NCBI GenBank assembly: GCA_013400155.1
Contig: VXBM01000272.1
Coordinates: 248,520-312,519 of the forward strand
Source: Helopsaltes ochotensis
Lineage: Eukaryota > Chordata > Aves > Passeriformes > Locustellidae
DNA length: 64,000 bases
Direction: 5' to 3'
Position 1 is the stretch's first letter; the number at the start of each line of letters is the position of its first letter. The notes below the pieces were generated by a model. That model saw only the letters and a program-made list of their open reading frames with translations. It made no database searches and had not been told where the DNA came from. A program made the position numbers and the translations under genes. Of this stretch, positions 41,901 to 55,200 are shown one piece after another.

Positions 41901-43157
41901 GGACAAATGCAAGCAAGAAACAGCGTGAGAAACTGCTGGAGTTAATTCGTCGCCTTGCGGAGGATGACAAGGATGGTGTGATGGCACACAAAGTGCTGAA
42001 CCTTTTGTGGAATTTGGCTCACAGTGATGATGTGCCAGTTGATATCATGGACCAGGCTCTTAGTGCCCATATTAAAATCTTAGATTACAGCTGTTCACAG
42101 GTGAGTAGTCCAATATGGAATCAGTCAAGAGTTTCCTTCCATTCCCCATGAAAACTTCTAGGTATTTGGTAATTTAACAAAACTGTTTGTTATATAAATT
42201 TGTATGGTTCTACCATACAAATTTAAAAGTACATCCTGGTACTTTTAAAATGTTACAGGACATTTTTTAATTAACACAGTTGGTGCTTTAATGGGAGAGA
42301 GTATAATACATCAGTTTGCCTGTCTTGTTGCAGTTGGTGACATACTATATTTAGCACACTGAAGAATCCAAAAAGAAGCCTACCAAAATAAATAGGGAGA
42401 AAGGAAAAGCAGCCCCCTGCCCATCCCCCCCCCTTTGCTTTTTCCCCAACTCAGTCATGCTAATTTGTTTCAGTGGGTTTTGTTGAGGGTTTTTTGTGCC
42501 AGTAAGTCCTTATCTGTCTTGTATAACATTGGAAAGACCTAGCAAGAGCCTTCTCATACTATTATACATGCTGCTTCCCCACCCAAACTTCTGTGGAAGT
42601 CTGTCAGAGTAGTAATTAATTGTGGTTCGAAATGAATCCATTATCCATCTTGTTAAGAAGCAGTTTCTTATTGTTTCTTGATATTTTATGACATCCAGTA
42701 GAAATAAATGAAAGAAGAGAGAGCAAATCATTTAAACACTGGTTAAATAAGTACTGAGTGCTTGAGTGCAGGGAGTTTGGAACACACTGGTAGTTTCTGC
42801 CAGCATGTAGTGCTGCTCAGAAACTTCTGTTACGCATTTATGCTTCAGAACTCAGGTGATGCAGTATTTAACTTTGTGTGTTCTATCTTGGAAACAAAGA
42901 AAGGGAATTAGGATAGCTCTGCAATATGCTTGATTTTGATTGTGAACTGCTGTTCTTTAAGGATCGAGATACACAAAAGATCCAGTGGATAGATCGTTTC
43001 ATAGAAGAACTTCGCACAAATGACAAATGGGTCATTCCTGCGCTGAAACAGATCAGAGAAATTTGCAGTTTGTTTGGTGAAGCACCACAGAACTTGAGGT
43101 AAGAATGGGACTCACATAAAATTTTGTCTATTAAAAGGTGGATGGGTTGTAATTTTT

Positions 43158-43218
<61 letters not shown>

Positions 43219-46200
43219 NNNNNNNNNNNNNNNNNNNNNNNNNNNNTCTTGAGTTTGTTCTAGTGTGTGTAAATAATATCTAGTAAGTCAGACACCTAAG
43301 TTTGGTGAGAGAGCATTAACTGCTTCTTCATGCATGTGTTTAATAACTTTTATGCTAATCTAGTGGAAAATCTGGGTTTCTTTTTCAGTTGTTCATGGAC
43401 TTTCCTGCCTAACAGTGGAATTAGCTTATGAAGCATAAATATGTTTTACATGCCTGTATGGCTGTAGGCACACAAATACATACACAAACAGAGCCACCAA
43501 TCCTTGTTCTTTGATGATAAATTCTTGCAGGTCATGTAGTTCATATGCTTAAAATCAAAGGTAACTTTGTGGTCTGGGAGAAATTCTCTACTGATTTTCT
43601 CTCCTGAACAGAATAGATTAGAAATGTGTGGAATTTGTTTTATTTGAGTTAGGGGGTTTGTTTGTTTTGTGGGGGGTTCATTTGATGTTTGTTTCTGAAA
43701 GGAAGAAATAATGAGAAGCCATTATCAGTTTGGACTTGTTAAAGTATACATGATTATTTTAATTATTTTAAATGTCTTCTCAGTAAGAAAGACTAAGCTC
43801 CTAAGAGTATTTGTATCTGCATCAGAATTTTTACAAACTCCTGAAAAATATTGTTGGCATCTCAGTGTTGCACAGTTGCTCTGTTTTAATTCTTGTAAGC
43901 AGATAAAGTATTCATATCAACGTTGCTATTACAGTTGGCTCACAAGAAGGATCAAATCAGGGAAAGTTGAGGGAAATAAGCCACAGTTTGCACAGCACTA
44001 TCTTCTTACTGATACCATTTTCAGGAGCTCTGATAATGTTGCATTCCTGGATTTTGGAGTTCTTTTTATTTGTTTAGTTTGCAACATACTGCTCAAATTT
44101 TCAGTATATTTTAATTCCTTAGAGTTTTACATTAATGATTGTTTGAGGTTTATGCAAAGGTCACAAAGTTACCTCCTAATTTGCAGAAAAGTCTGTTTTC
44201 TGTGTCTTGGAATCCTTAACCTTTTTCAAGCTCTAAGATCCAGGCAAACCAAGCTACCTGGTTATTCAAGTTAAATGCTTTTAGCACAGTGTCTTAACAA
44301 AAAGATGCTTTGCTTCAAGTAATTAATTACTGGAACACTTCGAGCAATCAAGGCACTGATTTTAGGTTTCTTCTCTGAAGTAATCTTGGGAGGAACCAAA
44401 CTTCTTTTGATTGCAGAAGTTTCCTGTATGATCTGTGTTCAGTTAAATGGTTTGAATGTCTCTCCTCTTTTTTTTTAATCTGACCGTATCTTCCTCAGGT
44501 TTCAGGGCAGTCTGCATTGCAGTATGTAGCTGCACCTTATTTTTATGCAGAATTTGAAAACAAATATGGCAGGAAAGTGAACTTGGAGTTGAAAGTTTTT
44601 AACCGAGGAACTTAAAAACCCTTTGTTGCAAGCTACTGTTGAGGGAGTTGTTTTAGTCAGGTGGTATTACTGCCCAGGTGACCGGGAAATTTGCTGAGTG
44701 AAAACATGATTATGAAATAAATCAGTGACTTTCTGGTCCTCTGAATTTTCTCATAACTCTTAATATTGATACAGTTTGGAAACTGTAATGCATGCATACA
44801 GTACCTCTTCTAACAGCTTACCTTATCTGACTGAAAACTTTAACATCCTTCTAGAATTTGGAGTGATAATAGGTCCAATCAGGTGTTTGTGACAACTGTC
44901 TCAAAAACATGTCACAGAGCACATATTCTTTATGCTACTCTTTTGAGGTAGGTCAGGTGACTGGCACTGGCAATGGAAAGTTCAGTCCAGATCAGCTGCT
45001 GATCTTGGCAAAAATCTGTATAAATTATCTTATGCCATTGGCACTGTAGAAATTCTTTTGAGGGGGAGGTTTTAATTGTTGCTAGTTATTCATGCAGTTG
45101 AACAAAGTGATGAATTGGTTATAAAGTTGCTGTGGCAAAATTTAGCTCCCTGACCACAAAGAAATGCTACATGTGTCAGGAAATTCAGCTTAACTGGAAT
45201 TGCAACAGAAATAATATTTATGTAAGTGCAAGGACTCTTAGGGGTGCAAAGATACTTATTAGTACTCAGGAATAGTCACCTTTATTACTCAAAATATTCA
45301 CCTTCAGTTTATCATCTTAACTGTCTCTGCACTGGATGGTAGAGCCTCTTGTAGACCAATATCAAATGCTTAGGTTTGACCTGTATCTGCCTGAGCAGTA
45401 GAAGAGACCAGTCTCTTAAATTTCTTGCCCAGGAGAATTAACTGAACACTGAGAGTTCAGAGGTTTCATAGTGCTTTAAGGCAACAATGATGCTTCAAGG
45501 CCCTTTTTAGCCTAAGTAGTAGAATTTGTGGGGATTGATTGCTGCAATTTGGATTTAAATCCAAATAATCTGCAGTCTTTTAGTGGTACATAGCATTTGT
45601 TCAGTTAGCACAACTGCCATCTTCAAAAGCTGAGTTACATATGTAGTATTATATTGGGTGAGTTATATGTGCAGATAAATAATTCTTTTTAATCCGTTTA
45701 AATTAAATTGTTTGGAATTTTGCCTTTGCTAGTTTGCCAGTATTTTTGTAATAATTATCATTCTAACCGTGTCCTTTTTCATCATCCAAAATACTTTGTC
45801 ATCCCTTTCAAAATGCTATTTCTTCTTTTTGTGCCTTGCCTTTCAGTATCCATTTAGTATAAACACAATGAAAAGATGAGTTGTGCTGTTAACTTCGATT
45901 TTGCAAGCTCCTCGGTTATTGCACATTAATGAGTGTCTAGCAACTAATAATATATGTAATTAGTAATAATTGCATGAAATAAATATTAATATTTGTTTAA
46001 TGTTAATTGTTTAATATTTAATGTTATTTTAATAATGTTATTAGTGTTTGTTGATAGTTACATTAAGTAAATATTAATAATGATGTAATAATATTAAAGG
46101 TTAAATTATTGTGTCCCAATGGCAAGATCATATTAGTCCAACCTTATATACTTAAGGAATATTTTAGCTGCATGTAGACTTTGTCTTAAAACTAGTAAAC

Positions 46201-49200
46201 ATGCTAGAAGTTCTTGTCAGATCACCTTTTTTCCTGTGTCTAAAGACAATCTTTTTGCCTTTGAGTCCATCCTAGCAATGGATCAAAATAATTTCGGAAG
46301 TGTTGCACACGATCACTGTTACAACTCACAGCTCATAACTCTTGTAATTTCAATTATTAAGCTTTTTCAAGTCATCGCTAACCAAGATGGATTCGTGTGT
46401 AAATGTGCTGTTTGTGCATGTGGCTGGGAAAGGAGGGAAATAAAAAATGTCTAACACAGAACATTGTGGTCTTCTGATGATAAACTTTGGTTTTGCTGTA
46501 CTGTGTGAGACTGATACAAATGCAAAATGTTATGAATATGAATACACACTCCGATATCTCTGATTCCACAAAACACTCCATCTTTGTTCTGTTTGTTCCT
46601 TTAGTTGTTTGATCATATGTTATTTCCCAAATGATCAGGGTTCTTATTTACTTTTTACCCTTTGTGAATGCAGTTCTCTGTCTAGAGGTAACATCTTGGG
46701 TAACCACTAAAATAGATGTTCAGGCTTTTTCTGGATTTGCTGGTGCTTTATTCTGAAAGAGGAGGTTGGTGGAGATGGAGTGAAACATAGTTAAAGTTCC
46801 TTAGAGTGAAAACAGAGAATGCTCTGAATATATGTTTTCTTTTTTCATGCTTCCATCCATTCTGATTTCTCTCTGACAGATGTCTGGGTATTTAGGTGTT
46901 TTTACCACAATTCGTGTTTGAAGTGCCCCTTCCAAACTATTTTAGAAAATTCTGCTTGTTACGAAATTTAATCTTCTGAAAACCACAGTGCTTATCAGGC
47001 CAAATTCCATTGGTTGCAGATAACATAATTATTGGCAGGGTGTTCATGGCTTCTGTCTTTTAAACCCAGATGGATGCTGATCTTTGGCCAATGAATCAAT
47101 TCATCTGTTGCTGTTATATCTACAGTGAAATGTGGTTATCAGCTGCAGAGATCACTGTCAGCTGATACTGCAACTGGGATTTCTTGCCTTCCTCACTGTT
47201 CTCTAAAGGTGTGGCAGTACTGTGGAGTGCTGTAGGCCATGTAGTATGGACACCCTCGTTTCCAGGAAGGATGAGAATTCCTACCTGTAATCCATTCAGC
47301 TAATTCTGAGGTCTACTTGTTTAAGTATTGAAAGAAAGGAGAACAATTTTGAAATCACGTCTTTCTTTCTTTAGGGCAGACTATGGGATTGGCTGAGTGG
47401 CACTGAGGAAGGAATGCTGCTCTTCCCCCTAACACCCACTTATTTTCTTTTTTTCTCTCTTGACTATGGAAGAGCAGTACTGGTTTATGCAGTCAGGATC
47501 AGTGCTCTGATCTGCAGCTACAGCAGTTGAGACATTTTGAGAGTGTTCTGCAGAGGTGATGATTCCCCAAGCTCTAGAATTTGATAGTGTTCACGGCACG
47601 TGGGTCTTTGACACAAGCTCTGTACTTTCTTTTGCTTTTGTCATCTGAATATTTCTGGTGTTGTTTAAGAGCAGCGTTTTTGGTCAGGTCTTGATAACAC
47701 ACTTAACTTATAATCTAATTATATATTTCCTCGAACTTTTCTGGGGGTTTTGAGGTTATATGCTCTGTGTAACCGCTTTTTTTGCTTGTACCAACATTTT
47801 TTCACATGGTTATTGTTAGAAAAGAATCAATACCATTTTTAGGGTTTTTAAGTACTGAAATAATTGGTGTGGTTATTGGCTAGTGTACTTTGACTGTTGT
47901 GTTGAGTTTTACTTGGTGTTTTAATGTTAAATATAGAAAAGCATATCAGATGGCTGTGGGAGAAACCAGGGTTAGTTATGCATATTGTAGTTATACTGTA
48001 TTTGAGGGTCTCTACTGTGCATTTTGGGCAGGTGTTAGTTTATCTTCTGTCTTGCTGTAGATATTTCCCTCCAGCACACTGAGCTGCTCACATTGTTTTG
48101 TTGTTTTCCATACGTATTGTAACCGTTTAACCCTCATAAATTAGCTGCTTTAGTAACTACTAAGAACTGTTGATACGTCAGAAAATAGAAAAATATTGTC
48201 AGACACTTAATCTGTGTCCTGTTCAAGATGTTGTAGGAAAATTTGGTTCTTGCATTAACGATGTGTCTCTCAAATTGATTTTTGAACTATTTGGTGCAAA
48301 GTTTGTTTCTTTTCCTCTAACACTTGTATTTTAATTTCAGTCAAACTCAGCGAAGTCCTCATGTGTTTTACCGGCATGACTTAATCAATCAACTTCAGCA
48401 CAATCACGCTCTCGTTACACTGGTTGCAGAAAACCTCTCTGCCTATATGGAAAGTATGAGGCAGTATGCTAAAGGTGAGTTTTAACATCAAAGTTGCTTC
48501 ATGGAGTATAGGAGAACTCCTGTTGAAAATGGAGTTAGAAGTAAATTCCCATAATAAAATAACTGTTAAGTTTGTTTGTTTGATTTTCAAGCACCTGTGG
48601 GATTAATAGCCTTTGTGGTGAGTGGTTGGGTAAGAAAAGCTTAAAAAACTAATTTTTTCTTTTTTATAATTAAAAATGAGTGTTTTACAGCAGAACATGA
48701 GAAAGTGGCAGGCATTATTTATCTGTGCATTGATAAAAATCCTCTTGCCCTACTTAGGCTAGGTAGTTATTTTTGTGGAAGGTTTTAATAGTCAGACTTC
48801 TAGTTTTGAATTTTGAAGGCTCCTTTGAGAAAATTTTTAATCACCTCAGTTTGCAGACAATATTTGGAATTTGTCAGGGAGAAGGACAAACCCCAGGGAT
48901 ACCATTTCTTTTTCCCATGTAACTCCCACTTCTGTTCAGGCTCTCTCAATGTGTTTGTTATTGGCAGCACTTGTGTTAGTGTTTTTGTATTTTAGGCTAA
49001 ATCCAGCTCTTTGCTGATGAATTTACACTTTTACTCTGGATTAACTTCTAGCTACTGAGATAGAAGCATGGAAGTGAAGGAGAACAGTGGACCAGGAAAC
49101 TCAGTACACTGGACCACAGTTCTATAAATATAAAATTATGCCAACAGAAGTGAAAGGAGGAGATTTACACCCCTCCTTCCCCACCACTGACTTTACTTAC

Positions 49201-52200
49201 TGGAACCAAAGACTGTTCTACCCTGGCCTTATAATAGTCTGGCAGCCTTTCTGTTGCATCTCAAAAATGACACAGTACGTTCTGGAGGAATTCAATGTAG
49301 GTCATTCAGTGAGGGCAGGATATTTGCATGTTGGAAAGCTTGTATCTACCAGTGCACAGGAAAGTAGCCTTTTGGAATTCATGTGTTTTGGAGTATTTTA
49401 CATAGGTGTGTGTGTATGTATGTATATGTATGTATTTTATATAAGAGATATCCAAATTACATACTTGAGGACTCGTGTAAGTAGCGGTGCTCTCTGAAGA
49501 TGGTGACTTCAATGAGATGTAGGCCCCTGAGAATAACATTCAGTTAAATGTACATACTGCAGCTGAATTTCTCTATGCAGGAATACATGGGGGGGTGTTA
49601 CCCTGATTTAAGTTTCTTAACTAATGATAGCATTGCACTAATTAATGTTAAAATAATACTAAATTATTTGGTCTGTTCTCACTATTAGTGTAGGAACTAT
49701 TTTTAATTTATTTTACTTTTTAATTCTCAAGCCAAAAGGTAATTTCTGAAAATACTGTTAATCTATCAGATTGTTGAGGGCAGAAGAATTAGGCTGATGT
49801 CTTGCATGATTCTTTTCCTTTCCCAAAAGCCCACATTGCCCTGACCCTCCCCAGCTGTAGTGACTCAGTTAAGCAGTAATATAAACATCTTCAATTCAAT
49901 AGGAATTACAAGTGTGTAAAGGGTTTAAATTTAATCTAATTACAAAGCAATTAAGTTGCTGTTGCTCGAGATGGAAGCTGCTGCAGAACTTCTCATTTGT
50001 ATCAGAGTAGAAAAGCAGATGAATAATAATGTGGGGGTTTTTATTAGGTGCTTTACCACATTATTAAGGGCAACCAGGAAATCTTCCTCATGTTCCAGAT
50101 ACTGTGCTCATCGTAATCCCCAGTTCCTGTGCAAAAACTCTTTTAATTTTCAGTTTTATATACTAAATAGAGCAGAACAGAGAGTACTGTGAAGTTTGTC
50201 TTCCATGCCTTCATGGAGGGGGAAAAAATATGCCAGGGGGCCATATAAATGAAAGGGAATAAATGAAAGGGGAAGAAAGAAGATTATGCATGTGAAGACA
50301 GAAAGAACTGGAAGCTGTGGAATTAAGCTTGGCTGGAGAAGGTGAATGAGACAGGGAAAATTCAAGGCCAAGGTCCAAACAATGCCACAGGTCAAACAAA
50401 TGCAATAGAAATAAAAAATCCAGTTGTCAACAGACATTCTTGACACTTAACACTGCAATTACTATGTAATTTGGATATTTTGAAATTAATTTTGAATTTA
50501 CCATATGTTTGTTTTCCTTGAAGTCTTCCCTAGTTGTTTGGTGATGGAGAACAGTGTTCCTATTCTTCTGTTATTCACTAATGCATAGTGGTTTCTGGGA
50601 TACTTCCCTTTTATATCCCTTTTACATGTTTGCCTTTTTAAGGTTAAAGAGAAGCCTAATCTGTCCTTCTGAGAATTTTTTCCATGTTCTGTGATTTTCA
50701 CTTCTATTGAACTCATCCTTTCCTTCAGCTCTCCATGAGATTAGACAACTGCTCTTGGATTTTGTAGTCCTGAAGGAGGTCACAGTTTCATCTTTTCAAC
50801 GATTTATCAAAGATCTGAAAATTTTAAAAGATTGCTAGTCAATTCTCCTTTATTCCTGCTTTTCTTCAGTAATAAAAAATCCAAAGTGTTAATGAGAAGA
50901 ATTTGTAGAAACTGTACTATATGATCTTCTGTGTGTGTTCATCACTAATTATACTTAAATTTTCAACCAGTTGTTTTCTGCTCCAATATGTAAGAGGAAT
51001 TTTTAAGGAGATCACACTTTGACTTACTGTAGGATGTACAGAGTAGAAAATAAATCTGGGAGATGTAGAAAGAATATGATACAGAAAACATTTAGGAAAG
51101 CAGATTTTTTTTGTAGTGCAGAGTTTTTCAGAATTCTGAAATACATCCACGCTGCCTTTCTGCAGTTGGCTGGCTTAGAGTTCTCCTGTCATTGCCACTA
51201 TTGATGTTGTGTCTGTGAATTAAACTCGTCAGGAAGAAAAAGCGCATATTTTCACCACAGTGAAAATAAACGAATACCACCACCTCCCCCTCAACAAATC
51301 AAAATCAAACAAAAAACCCACCCACAACACCCAACACTTCAAGTAATCAATTTTAATTTCTCTGCAATATGCTTATCTACCATGACTTTTTTTCCTGCTG
51401 GAGACATAGGATATTTTACAGGTTTTTTACTTCTAATTCTTAAATAATTTTTGTTCATATATTTTTATATTATTTCTTCAGATTTTTTAAACATTTCTCC
51501 TTTTGCTAATTGCTCATTTATGATCATTTCATGAAGGTTACGGTTTGATTTTTAAGGATTTCTGATGAACACAATGTCTTTAGTTTTGCTGACATTAGTT
51601 AACTAGTGGTCTTCTGTTTCTCCTGTCACGCAATATTTAAGGTAGTGTACATTTTACACTTGCATATAGGGAGGAGAAAATTATTTTTCTCTTTATTTTG
51701 AAACACTGATGTACTTCTTTTTCCCCCCCGCCTGATGTAATAAGAGAATATTGACTTTCAGCTCTGAAGATAAATTTTAGTACTAGTCTTGATGCTGATG
51801 AGATGGTCTACCATGGCTGGGTCACCTTAGTTAAAGGCAATCTGTACACCTTTGCAAATAAGAAATGTAGCATTGATTAGTTTATAATGGAGCTCTCATA
51901 ATGAATATGGGTCATGATGGAATACTGCTAGTACAGATGAAGGTATATGCAAGTGCAGATCTAGATTATATCTCTTTAATTAAAAAAATCTAAACAACAG
52001 CCAACCACCAAACAATATGACACCAAAACCATGTTCCTATGAACAAAATTGCTGTTTGTAAAGAAAATATTACACTGAACTTTGACAAAATGGAGGTAAA
52101 AGTTTGACTTCTTGCCTTACTTTCAAAAGACTTCTGTTTCAAGCTTGTCAGTATTACAGGCATTTGGGATTTATGTTTGGAAACTTGCAGTAGATAAAGT

Positions 52201-55200
52201 TGTGTTATACTTTCTTCCTCTGAGTTATGTTGTGTGCATAGCTATGTATAAAGGTGGTAAAGAATTGGAGTCATGATTTCCTCTGGAGAGGAACAAAACT
52301 AAAAACCAGAAAAATTAAATTTTGGAAAAGATGCTGTGTAACAAAACTAAAACATCTTCAGAAAAAAAGTGCAGGATAATTGAGTTATATGCTTGGTATA
52401 CTTCTATTTTCAAATGACTTCCAACTTCAAACTGACCACTGGAAAATAGGAAAAACTGATTTGAATAAGTGGAGTTCAAGTTCTTAATTGTTCTATAACA
52501 CTTCCACTTCCTCACTGAAAATGTACTGGCTTTGGGTTATATTCAGAGTAACAAGTCTTCAAACATCACTTTTCTGGATGTGTTGTCTAATAAAACATTT
52601 TCTTTGCAGAGCATGGTGAATATGATCCTCAAACTGTGAGACCGGGAAGCCGATACAGTCACGTGCAGGAAGTGCAGGAGCGGCTTAACTTCTTACGGTG
52701 AGTTTTAACTTCAACTTTCGTTTGACTTCTTTAAGAATACTTTGAATGCTTTTTAAAGAAAAACCCTTTGCATTGCTTTCTCTTCTATAGCTTTAATTTG
52801 TTTGGTTAACTTCTTTCAAAACTCTGATGCAAAAATACGCCGAATGTTTTTGGCTTGCTTTGCTTTTTACTCCTGGAGGGCTTCTATGCTACTGTTGGAA
52901 TATTCCAAGTAAAGTTTATTAGAATCTTTGGAATCTGAAACTCTGAGATATATATTTTTTCCTCTGTGTATGCAGAACCTTAGTGACTTAAATATAGTGT
53001 ATGTATTTATGTACACTACATTTATTTATATGTTCCTGTTGGGGTAACTTAGTTTAAAATATTCCAAGAAGGAATATGGCCATACTTGTATCACTCCAGA
53101 TTTAAATCCATGATCATAAACTGACATATGCTTTTATCTGCCACTGATGTTGTGTTGGCAGCAACTGAGCCCTAGAAAGAAAGTGTAATAAAAAACTTAC
53201 TTGGATGATTTTGGCCAGCTCCTGTTTGAGTAAAATAAGAAAACAAAGGATCTCTGCTCATCACAGAGCTGAATGCTGATGCTTTTTAGACTAAGTCTTT
53301 CTCAGCTTTTTCCTACTTGGTTTTAACCTTTTTTTTGATGAGTAAAAATATTTGGAATGTCAAGTTCTGAACTATTTTACCTTGTTTTCTAAGGGAGATT
53401 TTCTTTTACTTTTTAAAATTTTACTGAGAATTTTCATTAACTAAGCTGAAGTGTTAAGTGTTCAATGAAATTATAGAATTGCATTAGGATAACACATTTA
53501 ATGTATCACTCCTGCATGTTAACAATTTTAACTTCCTTAGATTCAAGTTCACTGTTTGTTAATCTACAGAAGTTTATGAAGTCCTGTGGATGTCAAATGT
53601 AGAATATGTATGTAGCAATTTCTGAAAAGCAGTCCCATAACACTCAGTCCCTGAGTTATTCTTTATGTAAAATTTCTTTTACATAAAAAAAATTGCATCA
53701 GAAAAATTATTCTAAAGAACTTTGGTTATCATATCACTAAGGAAACATCCTTAGTGTTAGTTCTCACAATTGAAGTTCCTAGTAAATGTTTCGTAATAAT
53801 TGAACACAAAGGAAAAACTTACTTAAATAAAAGGAAAAATTTCCAGTTCACTGATTTCTGCTTCTGGCTCTGCTGCATGCTATTGATACCTTTTTTGCAA
53901 TTTTGCTAAAGCAAGTGTTAAAACATAGTGAATGATTGCAGAATTAATTTATTCTCATACATTGTGACCTGATTTTTAAACTAAATAGTTAACATTAGGA
54001 AATGTGCCTTTCTTTGTATATAAAATATGAACAGTGTTTGGTATTTTTGTGTAAGGTGCTTTTTACTGAATTGTGTTCCTTTTTTTTTGGAATATAAGGT
54101 CTTGGTCCTTTCAAACTTACTAAGATATCATGGGGCTAATTATGAGTAGACTGATGATGTAAATAAAGTTTTCATACTTGTGATTTATACATGTGTAATG
54201 TGCATATCCAACTTTGTGCCTGTACTTTTTACTGAATTGTAACTCTCAATGTCTTTTAGACAGTGCTGTTAATTGTCTCTTTGTTTTGCTCAAGATTTTT
54301 ATTGAAGGATGGTCAGCTGTGGCTCTGTGCCCCTCAGGCGAAGCAAATATGGAAGTGTTTAGCTGAAAATGCGGTTTATCTTTGTGATCGCGAAGCCTGT
54401 TTTAAATGGTATTCCAAACTAATGGGGGATGAACCAGACTTAGACCCTGACATTAATAAGGACTTCTTTGAAAATAATGTGCTTCAGCTGGATCCTTCCC
54501 TATTAACAGAAAATGGAATGAAATGTTTTGAACGTTTCTTCAAAGCTGTGAACTGTCGAGAAGGAAAGCTAGTAGCAAAGAGACGAGCCTATATGATGGA
54601 TGATCTGGAATTAATAGGATTAGACTACCTTTGGAGGGTGAGTTAATTGAAGGAAGCATCTGAAAGGTTAACTGCTAAGACTTCTCAGTCTCTTTATGTT
54701 TTTAGGAATGTGTAATTTATTAGTAATGAAATGAAATTATGAAAATCTATTTTTTCTAACTAAATGCATAGCTTTTGACTCCACTGTCTTCCCAGCAAGT
54801 ATGCAAGTTGGTAACTTTGCAGACTGGTGTTTAATGGAAGGTTATTTGAAACATAAGTATATTTATGTATGCACATAAAATTAAAAATTTTTCTATACCA
54901 TTGAAGAAGAGAAGATCCTTCCAGGTGAATTAACTGTAGATTTCTTTTTTTTTCACATGCACATTATAATTAAGCTTTGTTTCATGCACTTCATAAGCTA
55001 CTCCATGGTATTCCTTCTAGTGTGGTAAACTGGAGTGATTTTGGATCATACCAAGTGATCACTGGTCTGATTCTTCCTCTTATAACCACAACCTTTTGGC
55101 TAAACATGGCGGTTTTCTAGAATCTGTAGATTCCATTTAACCACCAATTCTCTGTATATAGAATCTTCAACACGAAGGTTGAAGCTTCCTGAAGTTCTCT

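Larger units (their letters stand above)
43099..48340 (+). other. USP9X: Intron 13 (5.2 kb)
   Basis: The largest intron between coding exons. It holds a T tract plus gap near its start, a 187-codon open frame (43711-44274) without recognisable similarity, a 20-bp perfect palindrome at 45547-45566 and a very AT-rich stretch at about 45930-46110. No mobile element of known family was recognised. Confidence 0.75.

Noticed and set aside
44640..44760. Possible box C/D snoRNA in intron 13
   Set aside because: C-like and D-like boxes are imperfect and there is no terminal stem.
45930..46110. Very AT-rich block as replication origin or matrix attachment region
   Set aside because: Base composition alone does not support such a call.
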